Source: Collybiopsis luxurians FD-317 M1
Lineage: Eukaryota > Basidiomycota > Agaricomycetes > Agaricales > Omphalotaceae
Assembly: GCA_000827265.1 (NCBI GenBank)
Contig: KN834764.1
Span: forward strand, 113,709 to 177,708
Length of the DNA: 64,000 nt
Direction: 5' to 3'
Of the stretch, positions 36,514 to 50,027 are shown piece after piece. Below the pieces are notes generated by a model. It saw nothing but the letters and a program-made list of their open reading frames with translations. It searched no databases and was not told where the DNA came from. Position 1 is the stretch's first letter. Every line of letters begins with the position of its first letter. Made by a program: the position numbers and the translations under genes.

Positions 36514-39500
36514 CTACGCATCGTTTGCCCATGCCCAGGGACTTCTTTCAGCGCCCTGCCTCCCAGCTAGCTCTTCAAACTCTCTAGCACGAGTATTGGA
36601 TGCATCGAGAGTATGACCACCCCCTCCTATGCGTTCACCACATTCTGGGCTACAGACTGATCAGAACTTCTAGATACTAAGATATCATAGTTTCTTACCA
36701 GGAACTGGCTTCCATTGCTCCCCCGCACTGTTTCAGTTCAGGTAAGTGATGCAAAACCTTTAGGTATCATCTAACTCCTCACCTCCGTGATCACAAAGGG
36801 ATGCCCGTTAGGACAGTTGTAGAAATGTCCGCGATGGGAAAATCCAAAAGCTTTCACAATCTCCTCTTTTTCTTGAATTGAAACAGCCTGATATACCGTG
36901 TCATTGATAACATGACTCTCCAGCTCTTCGAACTCCTCCAAACACCGATTCACTCGAACTCGGCAGTTATCTCGGAACCATGAGCGTTCGTCCCTGAACT
37001 GTTGATGAGTTTTAACAGGCCGACTACGCATGTAGGCACTCTCAGCTTTTTCAAGGAAAGTGCGCATAGCAGAACGATGGGTACGGATTTCTTCTCTCAG
37101 CTCTTCCCTCCAGTTTGGGGTCTGTCCTATCAACGTCGCTTTCTCAGACCTTTTCTGCATGATGCCAAAACGGAAACGTTCAAAGTCGGAGCACATTAGC
37201 AGAGTGGTAGAACGAGCAGCTAGCCGCGAAGAAGAAGATTTATCGGCGATTGCGATTGCTTTGCGACAGTCTATTTCGCATGAGAAATAGATGAAGTCAG
37301 CAAAGGATGCCCAGAGTCGCCTGAGGTTTCGTATTTCTTCGACGTTGGATGTCAGAGGAAGACTGTCTACTCGACTTCGTGCCAAACTTCCTAGCATGAA
37401 CCTGAGTTCGACAGAAATAAGAAAGGCCTCGAGTTGATAGCGCCGATCAGCTTTGTGAGGAGGTTGGCCTATCTTTACGTGAACATTCTGGAAAGCCAGA
37501 TGTTGCGGGGTTGTCATTCCGGGTGGAGGATTTGAAGCAAGTTCTGTTAGCTCTAAACGGTAAAGCGTTGAAAGAGCAGCTTCATAGGCACGAATGTGTG
37601 CGGACCGAGTGCTAGCGACTCGTGCAACCTTCTTGTAGACTGAATGGAAGGTCGAAATGAGGTCAAACCATGATTTCGCTTCTTTCAAGGGTATTCCGTG
37701 ATGTTTCGACATGGCATTTTTTGTAAGCCTATCGGGAGGCAAAATTTCATTTTCGCCCCCCATAGATTCCTCCCGTTTAGCTCGAACTTCCTCGACGTGC
37801 GGTAATGCGCCTGTTTCCTCTGACACCTCATATGTCAAATCCTTTAAAGAAGTTTGCATATTAGGGATACGGCTTCTAAGGATTTCAATGGTAGGGCCGA
37901 TATCATCAAGCGTCTTGGCCAAGTTGCTGGCGACGTTCTGTTCCAATATATCGAGATTAGCACGCTTCATGATTCGCCCATATCGACGTGCAGTGATTGG
38001 ACTTCTGCAGGTCGGACAGGTTGGTGGTTGTTGAAACTCGGTGGGCGGGGCCTTCATAGCCAAGTACCTTCCGAGCTCATCAATCTCGTAGAAGTCCGAC
38101 ATGTGGCAATGTCCATCGAGAGTCTCCACAGTGAAAATATGTCCACATTCCAGGGTGATCAACCGATCGCTGATATCGACCGAGTCCAGATCAATGTCTG
38201 CCAGAGGTCGCTGCATGAGAAAGTCAACAATATCTTGCTTTGCATCGTCGGGAAGACACGCGACACATTTCTGCTGTGCACAATTCTCCCCACAAACTGA
38301 TATCGAGTTTTAACAACCAGTCACAGGAACCTAACAAGTAAGAAGACGCACTAGAGCTACAGCGATGTCCACATTTCAAAGTTTCTCGACAAGGAATATC
38401 ACAAGGGAGACGGGCACAAATCTAGTATAGTGGGTCAACATTAAGGAAAGATGAGGACAAACAGCAACTTACGGCCCCGCAAGTCACCGGGCAAGATAAG
38501 TGCGGACAAATCCATTCGCATGGTTCAGCACATGGCGCACAAGAATCTCCGCACGATTTCGGGCATTCGTGGTGAGGACACCTCTGCCGACATTGCTGTT
38601 TACAGGATCTTGTGCATTCGTGGTCTTGAGAACAGGTTTGACCGCATAGATGCTGGCAGTAGAGTGGTCTTTCACAAGGATGCTCCTTATGAGATGAACG
38701 CTTGATACGGCCAGCAGCCTCCCCGGAAGTATTGGACTTTTGTTGACAGTCTACACAAGAAGACCTGCATGTTCGCCCGCAGCAAGTGGTTATTCCCCCA
38801 CAAATCCTGGTGCAACGGAATTTTTCGGGCGGCATAGAGCACGCCATGATGGCGGAGTGTTCACACCTTGGAAGTGGCTTCTCTATTTCCTCATTGCAAT
38901 ACACAGATTTAAGGTCGTCGTATTCATGACTGCGATATGAGATTTAGTAAGCTTCAAGCAGTGTAATTACCCCGAGAATTACATACCATAGGATTGACGC
39001 TATATGGCCACATGGCAAGGTCACTTCGTTCATGGGGAAGGAACACAAACCACAGTCATCGGAACAGAACTTTGGGCAAGGATGCGACCTGGGACATGGT
39101 GTTCGAAGGCATGGCATCATGCACTTCATACTACGATGATTGTCTCGATCCAAATGACACTAAACATAAAATGAGTAGAGAACAAGAAGCAACCTGTAAA
39201 ATACTATTCACCATCGACGGACAGTTGTGTCCACAGTCCATCTGATAATCACAGTTCCGAAGACATCCTCCTGTAAAATTATTCGCCTATTTTCCTTACT
39301 GTTTAACTGGATAGAAACTGTCTTACCTTCGGGAGCCTCTCGAGTTAGATCGCCTGGTTTATAAATGACTCTTTTCTCATCTGGGTGCCGAGGACAAATA
39401 ATTGGAAGACCAAATCCAATCTGGCCTTCTTGCTCCATTTCATCAATGATGGTTCGCCAAGTTTCGTTGTTCGATCGAAGATTTGAGGCATTCCCCATGA

Positions 39501-42500
39501 CATACAGTCCGTGTTGCGCACGAGAGAGTGCTACATTGATACGATTAGAGGACTGAGAGATTCTGATGTGAGACTCAGCTCCAGATAGAATGAGTACAGC
39601 AAACCTTGAGAAAGCCGATGGCAGCTCCGGTTCCTTCAAATGATCCAGAGTTTCGAACCAAAGAAACAATGACAATTTTGGCCTCGAGTCCTTGGAAAGC
39701 GTCCACACTTCCCAATCGAATCTGAAATTATCTTTACTAGAGTCTACTTATTAAAGTAGATGTTCAACAAACTTACATGGCGTGCGACCACCACCTGCTC
39801 GACAACTCCTTCATCCTCCATGCCCTGTCGTACCAGCTGCTCTTCATCACGTTCATCAAGTGAAACCGCCACCTTGAGATTCTTTAGAGCAATCTTGACC
39901 TTCTGAAGCTGCCCAAGATAAGCACATAAAACAGCAATGTCACCTGGGGCACTATATCTCTCTTGCTTCAAGAAATACATAACGAGGTCCACGATCATTT
40001 TCACCTATTGCGCAAAAGATTATGTGGGTCAGTCAGAGTACAAATACTTAAAGCTTACTTCGAAGGAATTGGACTTGGAGACTGATGATTCTTCTCCACC
40101 GCCATCTTCTCTATTCATGTGGCTTAAGAAGAAAACATCCTGCTGCATCCCTTGCACTGGTGGATACTTGATGACATGAAGGTGGTCCTCCAGTTTTGGA
40201 TATAGTATATTTCTGGATTCCAGTCAAGATCAGAGAGCTTTTAGGTGAGAAGAGGGCACCTCACCGTATATGGGCTGAGATACTTGGTCTCATTCGTCTC
40301 TGTACATTAATTTGGGACATCGGCAAACCCATGTCAAATAATCTCTCCATAAGAGAGCGGTCAAACTTAAAGAGTTCCTTGCCACGTTCACTGTCCATTG
40401 ACAAACCTGACATACAACGATTCAATGACTCCGAGCGTTACATGAAAAGGTCAAGATACATACTATAGTTTGCGATGTTTGGTCGAAGTTGTTGAGGATC
40501 CCCAATACAAATGAGATGTTGAACTGAGTTATGATAAGTGACTGGAAAGAAGGAAGAATCGCTCCACACTGACCTGTTGGAACAAGAGACGCTAAGATAT
40601 GAGCTTCGAGTACTTGACCTGCTTCTTCTACAACCAATACTTTTGGACCCACAGTCTGTTAACCGGTTAATCATATGCATGCTGCGCGAAACCAGTATTA
40701 ACTTACGGTAAGCAGCGAGGTAAGCTTTGCCGCTCCATTTGTGGTGCAACCGATCAAATCGACGGAGGTAAGTAGCCGTCGACGGTTCTAGACTGCTGTA
40801 AGTTCTTGACCAGGAAAGATGTCGAGTGTGAACTCTTACCTCATCCTTAGCATCATTGTAACGTTTGCATGCACCTTCATACTCCTCTCTTGCACTCTCA
40901 TACTCGTGCAAACAGGATCGGTAAGCTACCTGCCTCATTTGATCCTCCCAATGCTCGGCTAACGTCAACCTCTCTTGTGAGGACAAAGACCAGACATTTT
41001 CTACCGTCAGGAGCTCATCTATAGGTCGCTGGCCTTCCGGGATACGTGGTACCTGATCACCGAAACCAAGTACTCCGAAAAATGTGTTCAAACGAGCCGT
41101 ATGCTCAGAAATAATGGCCCGAACTCGCTGCATTTGGGCTGCAGAACTTTCCGTCTGGGACATCTTTTTGCGCCCTTTCTTAGACGATTGTGCTACTTGA
41201 CCAATCTCTCCTACGCTCGGTGGCCGGATAAACTCTAAATCTTGAGAAAGCTTCCAGAAACCGTAGATAGTGTCGGCAATTTGCTTGTCCTCGGATCGTC
41301 GTTTCTTGTGAGAGACCGTGACCCACTGCTCGCCTCCGTCCTCGGGATTACCTTTCCTTTCTTCATACAGCTTCTCAATCCAATACGGCGGATGCTGGAT
41401 AAATTCCAGCTGATACGGGTAGGATTCAAGATGCCTCATTATCCCTGTTAACGTAACTTCCGGGATCTGGATTTCCACAAGGATCTTTTTCATCTTGTCC
41501 TCTAGCTGTTTCATCGATGCATACTCCTTGCCCACCGTACGATTCAATGTCGATCTCTCGGAAACAGTTTTCTCCAGTTTGTCAAGACTGTATTCCGCGA
41601 TACGCTCATTGGTAGTGCGGGATCCCAGCCTGACAAAATTTGAGGTTATGTTTGCCTCGAGTAACGACAAAAGCATGTGGTCAAGAGCATGATTTGTGAA
41701 TGCAATCAGCACCACAGGTTTGATCTTGTTCTTGAACAGAACACGAAGGATCTCTTTACCGGTAAAACTCTATCAAGACGGATGAGAAAACGTTACGCTG
41801 CCAAAACGTCGAATCGACTTCACTTTTCCAGTTCCTGGCGGTCTACATAAAAGATGAAGGGTATATGAGTTGGTGTCATAGATAATCCAGTTTGATACGT
41901 ACCCCTGAATTAAAGCTACTTCTCGAGTTAGCGCATCAACCATTGCATCAGCCTGGCTGGAATCCAAGAAACTAGACAGTTTCAGCTCGAAGCGCGCTCG
42001 ACGAATGGAGTCTTCATCAGTAGCTTTCAGTGGATGAATATACTCTCCGGGTCTTGCCAAGCAGTCCAAGTTGAATACGAATCTTGGAGAGGTTGCAATC
42101 TTCGGGGGAAGAAGTTGCACTTCCTCGAGTCTTCCGGAGTGACAGAGGTACCGTTTGAACTGTATCGAAGTCGGCTCTGTGGACTGAAGGGTATCTAAAA
42201 AGGGTCGGATTGATTCGAACATGACGCCGTTATCGATGAGGATAGCAAAGTTAGATTGATTTACGGTTGCCTTTTCGCGCCTCAAGGCCATAAGCTCCAC
42301 CTCCGGATCCATAAAATTGATTCGAATCTCAACCTGAGTATCATGGAATTTCGACGAGTCGACGAGTTCAGTGTTGGAAGAAGCGATACTTCCAAGAAAG
42401 ATGGTAACTTGGTAGTTTTTGATGAGAAGAAGCGCAACTAGACTGCCAGAAGTAAGACGCTTCGAGCCGGCATGCTTCCAGTATTCTTGACGAGCTTTTG

Positions 42501-44576
42501 CTTCTGCAGCTCGAGCTCCTCCAGGAGGAGCATCCAGTATAAGACCCACTGTGAAACCTCGTCGCTCGGCTCTCAGAGGTGCAAACTCAATGTTCGTGTA
42601 AACCTGGAACATCACAGAGTTAAACCCTTTAGTGCGATACATTCCACCATTTCTGGCAACAATTTCCTCAAGTTGGGTCAGAGTGTTCTTCTTCTGTTTG
42701 CCGCGACGCGCAGCAATGGTATTGAGATCATCTTGAATGATGGATATAGATTCACGTATAGGCGCTCTAAACATAAGGTCAGATCTTGAGGCTCCGAAAA
42801 AGTTTAAAGACAGTACGTGCACAAGCTCCTCGCGCAAGAGGCGAAACTGTACATCTAAAAGACGTTCCATCGATTCTGGTCGACAATGGTGCGGTGCCTC
42901 CGGGAGATTGATAGGAAGATACGGCGGAACGGGGCATAACAGCTCTTCGTGTGTGGGAACTATACGGATGCCGGATATTTGCACACCGTCATTGTCGTGG
43001 CGAGGCCCATCTGTCCGCAGGTAGCCCGGAGGGTCGTAGCTCTGTCTTAGGCGCGTCAGGAGAGCCTGCTTTCTGTCAGCTGCGGTGACGGTTGATATCG
43101 AGCTCGCAGGTTTTCTCCGGGTTTCAGCGGCCGCATGCTCACGTCGAATGATCTCTTGAAGGCGGCTAATCGAGTCACCAATTTGATCTATGGTCAAAGG
43201 GCGGACTTCCTCTTCCAAGTTATCTTCAAATGCAGGCAAACGTTGCGATATAGCTTGCTTCCATGCATCAAACCAAGAACGAATGTCGTTGACCAACGGA
43301 ACTATACAGGGATGGTTATGGATGGCATTCTTGAAGCGGAAAAAGAATCTGAGAGAAAACTTCAGCCGCAGCGGCTGAGAGGCGACATGAGAGACCATAC
43401 TGTTGAATCAAGGTACATAAAGTAGAAAGTACCACAACCCCGGTGAGTTGAGACTGTCGATCAAGGGGTAAACCGGGCGTAATATCCTTCCAAGACTTGT
43501 TCATAATCATTTCATTCATGCATTTTGTGACAGTGTCGCATAGAGAATCGAAGTTTGTATCGACAGTGCTGTACAAGGCGCTGCGAAATTGTGAATTCGA
43601 ACCGAAAAATTGGCCGCTTGAGACACCTACTTCAGATTGTGGTGCAGGGTGCTTTTTAGGATCAGATCGGAAGCAAGAAACTGGTAATGGCTTGGATGAG
43701 CTTTTTGTCGACTGAATGATCATCTGAACACACCTGAAGCACAGGGAAATAACCGCATTGGAACGAAAGCATCATGAATCCCATTCCCGATCGCGAGGAA
43801 ACGCTACGGAATTGAAGGATATCGCCGATACGCTTTAGGGCGTTACCCTATAGAGCGAGCATTAGTAAAAACTTCTCAGGACAAATTTCAAAAGAACCGA
43901 CTTGAACTATCGTTTGCAGAAAAGCCTGTACTCGCGGTTCATCAGAAAGTCTTTCAAACATCAAGTTGGTCAAAAGGCACCTGTGCATCATCCGTGTTCT
44001 AGAAGAAAGCTAATCAGTCCCAGATCATTCTAGGGCTTATCTATACCGTACCCAAAGTCCATTCCGTTTATCAATACTAGCGAGGATCCTGGCAAACTTG
44101 ATCATCGCCGGAGGAGCATTATAAGACGGAAAGGTGTAGCGATCAGAGATGAACTCCTTGACCTCGTTGTGAGCATGTGTCGGACTGAATCGAAACTGAG
44201 GATCTGGTGTGATGTTATTAATATCGGCAAGACCTTCCGTGGTAGAAAAGTCAAGGTCGTCGTGGACATTGGGAGGGGTATCAGGCTGCGGACTAGAACC
44301 ATCGTTGACTGGCTTTGGAACATGCCTGAAAATGCAATCGAATCCACGATTACACTGACCGGTCTTCCAGAAGAAGTCGCAGACGTTTCGAGGAGCGCCT
44401 CCTTCTCGACGATTTGGCGTTGAGGGAGAAGGGGGTGCTCGACCAGGCGTGCTATCACGTACACCGCCACTACTAGCAGCTGTAGCACGGTCGTGAGAGA
44501 AGGGACACCTGCTGCCGCGTCTGCAGCCTTCAGACGAGTCGATGAATTTACAACGTCTTCGAGAGGTACTAGACAT
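36514..44576 (-). CDS. ZNFX1/Hrr1-like SF1 helicase with NFX1 zinc fingers, copy B
   Basis: This is a tandem paralogue of copy A and longer, roughly 2,200 residues. It starts with the same CCCH fingers (CKFIDSSEGCRRGSRCPFSH, VCDFFWKTGQCNRGFDCIFRH). A helical, ARM-like N-terminal region over about 43000-44300 follows (for example PPAMIKFARILASIDKRNGLW and SWKDITPGLPLDRQSQLTG), which copy A lacks. The shared pre-helicase block is YDPPGYLRTDGPRHDN. Helicase motifs are intact: PPGTGK on a 19-base exon at 41824-41842, AFTNHALDHML, VVEEAGQVLE, ICIGDPQQLRP, VALSRAQHGLYVMG. NFX1 repeats, the RING-like segment and the terminal CPECGERIGG finger also match copy A. In this copy the block LVHVLSLNFFGASRSDLMFR is plainly exonic, unlike copy A. 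It looks functional, and a role in RNA-mediated silencing is inferred from the family. This longer form probably reflects the ancestral architecture. Confidence 0.87.
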
Positions 44577-45419
44577 GATTAGATTGGGGGAACAAAGCGA
44601 GAAAGTAGAAAAGGAACGTTTTTATAGGCAGGTAGTTGCGCAGCTATTTAGTAAACGTAAAGGGAGACACCTGTGCTATCTTGGGACCCACAGTGATACG
44701 TCTAGAGGAATATGGAACAAAGGTGAAGCTGGAAAGAAGGTTCAATATCAATATTGAGAACCCCAGATCGCACCGATGAAGCGATTGAATGAAAATCCAG
44801 GCTTATCATTCGGAAGACGCTGGGCCTCGCGGGGAACAAGGAAGACCGCGATCTTGTGTTGTATCAGAATGCACCTACCTCGCGCTAAATTTCTCCAGTG
44901 AAGAAGATATCCCTTTTCGTTCAGGCGAGCAGTACTTGATCTGTTCCATCGGAGTTTTTAGTATGAACAAAGAAATAGAGAGGCCAACAACAAAAAACAT
45001 GTATTGGAGGCTGCGCACGGTACTTCTGTGTACTAGGTTTGAACCTAATCTGACATCCTGTGGACGGATTCTTGGTGATCTGATGCAATACTGCACCCAG
45101 ACAATACCTTCCAGAAGCGCGCCATGAAGTCAAACTTGGACCAGGATGCAAAATTCGATAGAGAAACAGCTTTATCTGACAGTTCGTCAAGAAAACCTAG
45201 GCCAGGTCTATAGCATTTTACGAGACGTTGCAGTTCAGTTGGAGCCACGTTGAGTACCCTTAGCCGCGAGACCTGCCTTTATGCCCAATTTTCTTGAACT
45301 GGCTTAGACGCTGGAACGTGCGGGGAGAATGATGCACAGTACGGCTTGATTGGGCGAGCCGGAGCCTACTCGGCCTATGAAATGCCCATACATTCAAGTA
45401 ATTTGGAACTAAATGGTAT
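44577..45419. other. Interval upstream of helicase copy B
   Basis: This should contain the promoter of copy B; part of it is related to 35343-35612. Short open frames (up to 112 codons) show no recognisable product. No other repeat or RNA is seen before the tRNA gene. Confidence 0.4.
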
Positions 45420-45525
45420 GGTGAGATGGCCGAGCGGTCTAAGGCGCCAGACTAAGGAGACCAGCGTATTCGATGCGCAATTAATCTGGTCCGAAAGGGC
45501 GTGGGTTCGAATCCCACTCTCATCA
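45420..45525 (+). tRNA. tRNA-Leu (AAG) with 26-base intron
   Basis: The acceptor stem GGTGAGA (45420-45426) pairs with TCTCATC (45518-45524), followed by discriminator A. The D arm is GCCGAGCGGTCTAAGGC. The anticodon stem CCAGA/TCTGG encloses a loop CTAAGG...A with anticodon AAG at 45454-45456. A 26-base intron (45458-45483) sits one base 3' of the anticodon, the standard nuclear position. The variable arm is long, as in leucine tRNAs, and the T arm is GTGGGTTCGAATCCCAC. The A box (TGGCCGAGCGG) and B box (GGTTCGAATCC) of the internal Pol III promoter are intact. It looks functional. Confidence 0.95.
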
Positions 45526-45540
45526 TTGCATCGAGCAAAA

Positions 45541-45564
45541 TTTTTTTTTCTTTTTTTTTTTTTT
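45541..45564 (+). terminator. RNA polymerase III T-tract terminator
   Basis: Nine T residues, one C and fourteen T residues follow 15 bases after the tRNA end, an unusually long Pol III termination signal. Confidence 0.85.
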
Positions 45565-45883
45565 GAATTCTAACGATTTTAACATCCATTATTCACGATC
45601 TACAGAAACGCGAAGAACCTGGCCCTCTTTTATTCCGCCGACTGTAGTTTTGGCCGACGTAACTTATAATTTCTAGAGCACCAGAGCAGATTTGGAGCAG
45701 ATACACGTGTTATACGCAATGCATAGTTGACTACAAGGACTGTTCCATTATCGTGGTGTCACATTAATCCTCTTCCGCTCGCCCCCCAAGTTGTAACCCA
45801 ACGACTTTGTAGTACCCATCCCGCAAATCTTCATCAGAAGTAAGATGAGGCCGATGTATACTTAAATGCTGAATGATGACGAA
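45565..45883. other. Intergenic interval
   Basis: About 320 bases lie between the tRNA terminator and the stop of the minus-strand dehydrogenase. It would hold the 3' UTR of the latter. Nothing else is seen. Confidence 0.4.
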
Positions 45884-47014
45884 TCAGACTGTGAGGTTTG
45901 GGCGAAATAAATAACCAACCAACCTTTTTACAGTGGTCACCTCAACAGTGTGTTCCCAAAGCTTCCTGCGCTCGTCCTCCGTAGCCACATGAATCGTACC
46001 TTTAGGAAGCTCGTTCCCATATTCGTCCACACTCCATACTCCAGGACGGTCGGCTGTCGCCCACAAGGCGCGAAGCATGAATTCGCCGGATTCCGAGTAT
46101 GATTTTGTCCAGGGATAGAAGAAGTACAGGAGTTGATGGAAGACTCGAGTATGCAACGACGCTTTGCTTACTAGTCCCGTCTTGACGACGCCGGGACCTG
46201 CATGAATGAATGTAAGCGACCGATGCCGCACCGCAAGTTCCTATTGAGAATGTGAATGAGTAGTGATGCTTCGAATTTGGAATGACAACCTCACCTGCAG
46301 AATGATATCCTGGTACAACGGAATCTGAGCCCTGAGGGTAGAGAACGTATACGTCTTCCTCAATCCCAAATCCTCCCAGTTAATATACTTGCCCCAACCA
46401 GGGGCAGCGACATAATAGACCTTAGCGTCCTCTCCATTCTTCCTCGCCATCTGCAACGCAGGCGCCAAATCCGTAGTGAACTTGAACCGACTGTAATAAA
46501 TCAAAGCCATCTTGACTTCTATCCCTTCCTCTGTATCAACCTTCGAAAACGACGACGCATCCATCGTCGACAGAACCAAAAAGTTTATCCTCTGCACCTT
46601 CGCCAAAAGCTCTTTGGTCGTCTGTTCGATATTTTTCATCAGCCTCGCGTCGCAGTAGACGAATTCATGCTTGGCTCCTTTCGCAGTTGGTTTTGGGAAG
46701 CTCGAGATGATGGCCCGAGCGGCCTGTTCGTTTCGGCCAATGATAATGATATGGGCGTTGCCTTTAGTGTATTTGGCAAAGGCTTCTGCCATTCCTCTTC
46801 CGATACCCGCAGTACCGCCCACGAATATTGCAACGGGGACATAGGAAGAGGTATGGGATGAAGGAGCGAATTTGGTGTTGGCCTGTTGAGCTACGGCCAG
46901 GCGGCGTTTAGTCGCTCGACGTACTCCGGCGTAGGCAGTCAATCCGACTGCCGTTGCAACGGCCAGGCCTACTGGAAGGGGATGGAGAAAGTCCTTGGGT
47001 ATGTAACGGTCCAT
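45884..47014 (-). CDS. Short-chain dehydrogenase/reductase, N-terminally membrane-anchored
   Basis: Two minus-strand exons (46295-47014 and 45884-46240) join in frame to 358 residues. A hydrophobic segment near the N-terminus, GLAVATAVGLTAYAGVRR, probably anchors the protein in a membrane. The Rossmann nucleotide motif reads VGGTAGIGRGMAEAF with IIIIGRN behind it, which suggests NADP preference but does not prove it. The catalytic Tyr-x-x-x-Lys appears as YYSRFK. The C-terminal part, FIHAGPGVVKTGLVS, matches the usual PG-x-V-x-T region after the active site. The substrate is unknown; many fungal members act on steroids, retinoids or polyketides. A small extra intron near the 3' end (donor at about 45924) is possible and would alter only the last dozen residues. 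Confidence 0.88.
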
Positions 47015-48250
47015 AAGGGAAGGGGATCAAGGTAAGTGTAGAAAGGGACTGGAGTTGGCTCTGGATCATTATAATATGTTCATCGCAACGGAGACAGGTA
47101 AATATTGATTTAGTATTACCGTAAGCGCCTCCGACAGACTCGGAAAACCCGGGAACGTGACTTTCACACTCGCGCTATGAACGCGTTCATTCACGTAGGC
47201 AAAGATGGTCGCGTACATAATTGACGATGGTAGTACATGATCAATAGCATTCCGGATTCTCAACAAAAAGTCTGTCGGAGTGCAGTTTTACCAGCCGTAT
47301 GTCACAGAAATAGCTGCTAGTCGATATCAGGTTCACCCTTCGCGAATTACCGATCTCAATGGAGAGTAACAGGTATAACAGGCCGAAAAGATAATCAATG
47401 CGCGGAAACAAACATAGGTCTTGTTGCTCAACCCTTTCCGATACTTATTCTCGAAAATAAATTGTTTCCTGAAATAACTCACCTACATGGCGTCTCGGAA
47501 TCGTGTTCTTCAATGGAGAAGCGGGAAAGACTTCGGTCATGTAGGCGTAAAGTACTCCATACATCTGTGCATGGCATGGGACACGAACTGGGCAAAGAGA
47601 AAAAACGCACACCATTCGCGATAAGCCCAAAACCGTATCTCAGAGAAACAAAGTTAAAAAGTCTACGGTGCAGCACACGGAAAGTCCGAAACATCTTCCG
47701 CCTTTGTACTCGTCGTGACCAAAAACAAAAAAAACCACCCTAGTAAACGCAAGGGAAACTGCCACTGTAAGCTTTCGTCCCCCAATCGAGAATCTGCACG
47801 GGTTCTTCCAGGTCCAATCTACGACGAGGCATGCGATGATAGATCCTGGGACGCCGAGCAATGAAGAGGGGGGGGTTAATGAGAGGGGGTATGCGACTCT
47901 GATGGGTCTGTTCGTTTGAGGGTACACAAACAGACCATTCAATAGTTGGAACGAATCGATTGCACGTACTTATGATTATCAACCTGTCATTTGGAATGTA
48001 CTTCTTATCACACGATACATGGATACCCATCGCACGTATTCAAACAGTTCGCTGCGTTGTTTTGATAGAGGGTATCGACGACGCACGGTGAGATGAAGAA
48101 ACGAGCGGTAGAAAGGAAAACCAGACAGAGATACTTACAAATGCTAGTGCCTATACAGCATTGTACGACAATATCGAAGGAAGGTCAGGTGAAAGCGTAG
48201 CAAGCACATGTACACATACAAAAGAGATCAAGTGAGATCGAGCAACTAGT
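47015..48250. other. Intergenic interval with duplicated right part
   Basis: No gene is supported at 47015-47900. From about 48040 the sequence matches 56970-57200 (shared blocks ATAGAGGGTATCGA and AGCATTGTAC), so this is the left part of a segmental duplication that continues through the following divergent gene pair. Confidence 0.5.
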
Positions 48251-48289
48251 GCCCTATTGAAGAGAGAAAGTCAGACATAGAAACACAGA

Positions 48290-49800
48290 CACAGACACAG
48301 GACAGTGAAAAAGAATAAAGTCTTGGAGTCTATTGTCAACCTCGTCCTTCTCATTCCCCTTCTGCTGTGCCCACTCGTAATTCGGGAAATTCTCATAACA
48401 CGCCCGAGCTCCATCATACCCTCCCCCCCAAAACACCTCCTGCACCCTGGACAAACCATGCCGAGATAGGACTGGTATGATTTCGATTCGGGGGCAACGG
48501 AGGTCATCTTCTTCACTATCCTCGTCAACGGCATCATCATCGCATTCGCGCTCATGAGGAAGCCCTCCTCGCGTTGACTTGGAGTACCGAGAAGGTCATC
48601 GTCTTGGCGGAGACTCGAATCGGAATCGGAACCGATGCCCACTTGACCTCATCATCGTTGAATTTGGGAACAGGTTTCCGTGAGCTTTTGTGTTGTATTT
48701 GCACAGAGTAAGGTTTTTGAGTCAACAAAGAATCTCGGGGGTCGGATAGTCTCCATGCTGCTGGAGCGGGAACTAGATGTGGCGCTGGGACGGGAAGAAG
48801 GACGGGAGGAAGGTGGTAGGGCGGTAGTACCACCGACCTGTGCTCGGTAGGTAGAAGTGAAAGAGGTCTATAACCAGGATGAAAAGTGACCATCGTCTTG
48901 CGCCCTCTATTCATCGTATCCGCATTCATATTCATCATCATCTCCTGCGGATATGATACCTTAGCCCAAAATCCTCCTGCTCCGATCCATCTTTGCCAAA
49001 CTTGTGCTGTTCGACGAAGGGACAGTAGATAATGAAGGAGGAGCGCCGATGATGGATAGAGACGAGTCTCTAGAAGAGTCTCCGGCAGCGCGGGTGGCAG
49101 TGGACGAGGTATAAGCGGTATTGGGGAGTTCGGATGTTGTACCGCATGCGGACTAATATTGAACCAAATTCATCTATACCGTCGCTCGTCGTTGTCGCTG
49201 GGCTGGACAACGATAAGAACCTCGATGACGATGGGGAGATGGGTTGAGGTTGAGCGAGGCGGGAAAAGGGTTTCGCATTACTATTGGAGTTGAGCAGAGA
49301 GATTTCCTCGGTGGAGCAGAGGGATAGAGGACCGCGGACAATCGTAGTGAATCCGTTAGGCAGGGGAAGCAGTTCGCGAAGAGGTCTGATTGTGGGTAAT
49401 GCTGATGTGACTGCAGCTTTGGATAGGCCTGAAGGTGAGATTCGAGGAAAGCCATTGAATTGGTAGATGCTCTCCGTTGAAGAAGTCGTCTTCGGCCGAG
49501 TAGTCTGTGGGGATGAACGATGATAAGCACGATCATTGTACCATTGAATCGATAAAGAAAAGCAAGAAAGAAAAAACTAACAATTGCGAATATCATCAAG
49601 CAGCTGAGTTGCCGATGGAACTTTCTTTGTTGAACGGGTAAGCTGGGTACGCTGTTGGGAAGTACAGCTTTTTGTTTTTTTTTTTTTGTAACGAAGTAGA
49701 CGTCTTCAAGTTTTGGTAATAAGGGGCGAAGGCGAGACTCGAGAATGGGCCGCCATGCTAGCCATAAAAACAACTGTCGACTTATGTTGTGCTGAAAGAA
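48290..49800 (-). CDS. Hypothetical minus-strand gene, duplicated unit copy 1
   Basis: I do not recognise the family, and the exon structure is uncertain. On the minus strand the 3' exon encodes an acidic region (DDDAVDEDSEEDD) and the tail VFWGGGYDGARACYENFPNY, then EWAQQKGNEKDEVDN. Upstream pieces are Pro/Ser-rich (HRSVVLPPYHLPPVLLPVPA) and include YFPTAYPAYPFNKESSIGN. Three related stretches exist at 57.3-58.6, 59.3-60.0 and 60.2-61.2 kb, each with frame differences. The 60.2-61.2 kb copy has the clearest N-terminus (MSTPASVMTNFTTAYQKHPD). Conservation of the YENF tail supports past coding. Copy 1 may still be a gene, transcribed divergently from the secreted-protein gene at 50028, but I could not chain all of its exons in frame. 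Confidence 0.4.
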
Positions 49801-50027
49801 AAAGACCGTTTGTAGTTCTGAAGTGCTCCACGAGGCGGAAGGCCGCCGCCGCTCGGAGCGCTGTTTATGCTCGGCTAGTAAATCACCCGCGATCGTATAA
49901 AAGACAACATCGATGAAAATCAACTACTTACATTTTCAGCGCTGGTCCGGTGAATATGTACTCTCTATGAGCCAACTTAACGCTTCACTGATCCTTTTCT
50001 TCAGTTTGAATCATATTTGCAGGTCGA

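Noticed and set aside
49174..49923. 249-codon minus-strand open frame near the secreted-protein gene
   Set aside because: Comparison with related copies indicates that different frames carry the conserved residues (for example YFPTAYPAYPFNKE), so this single long frame is unlikely to be the real product.
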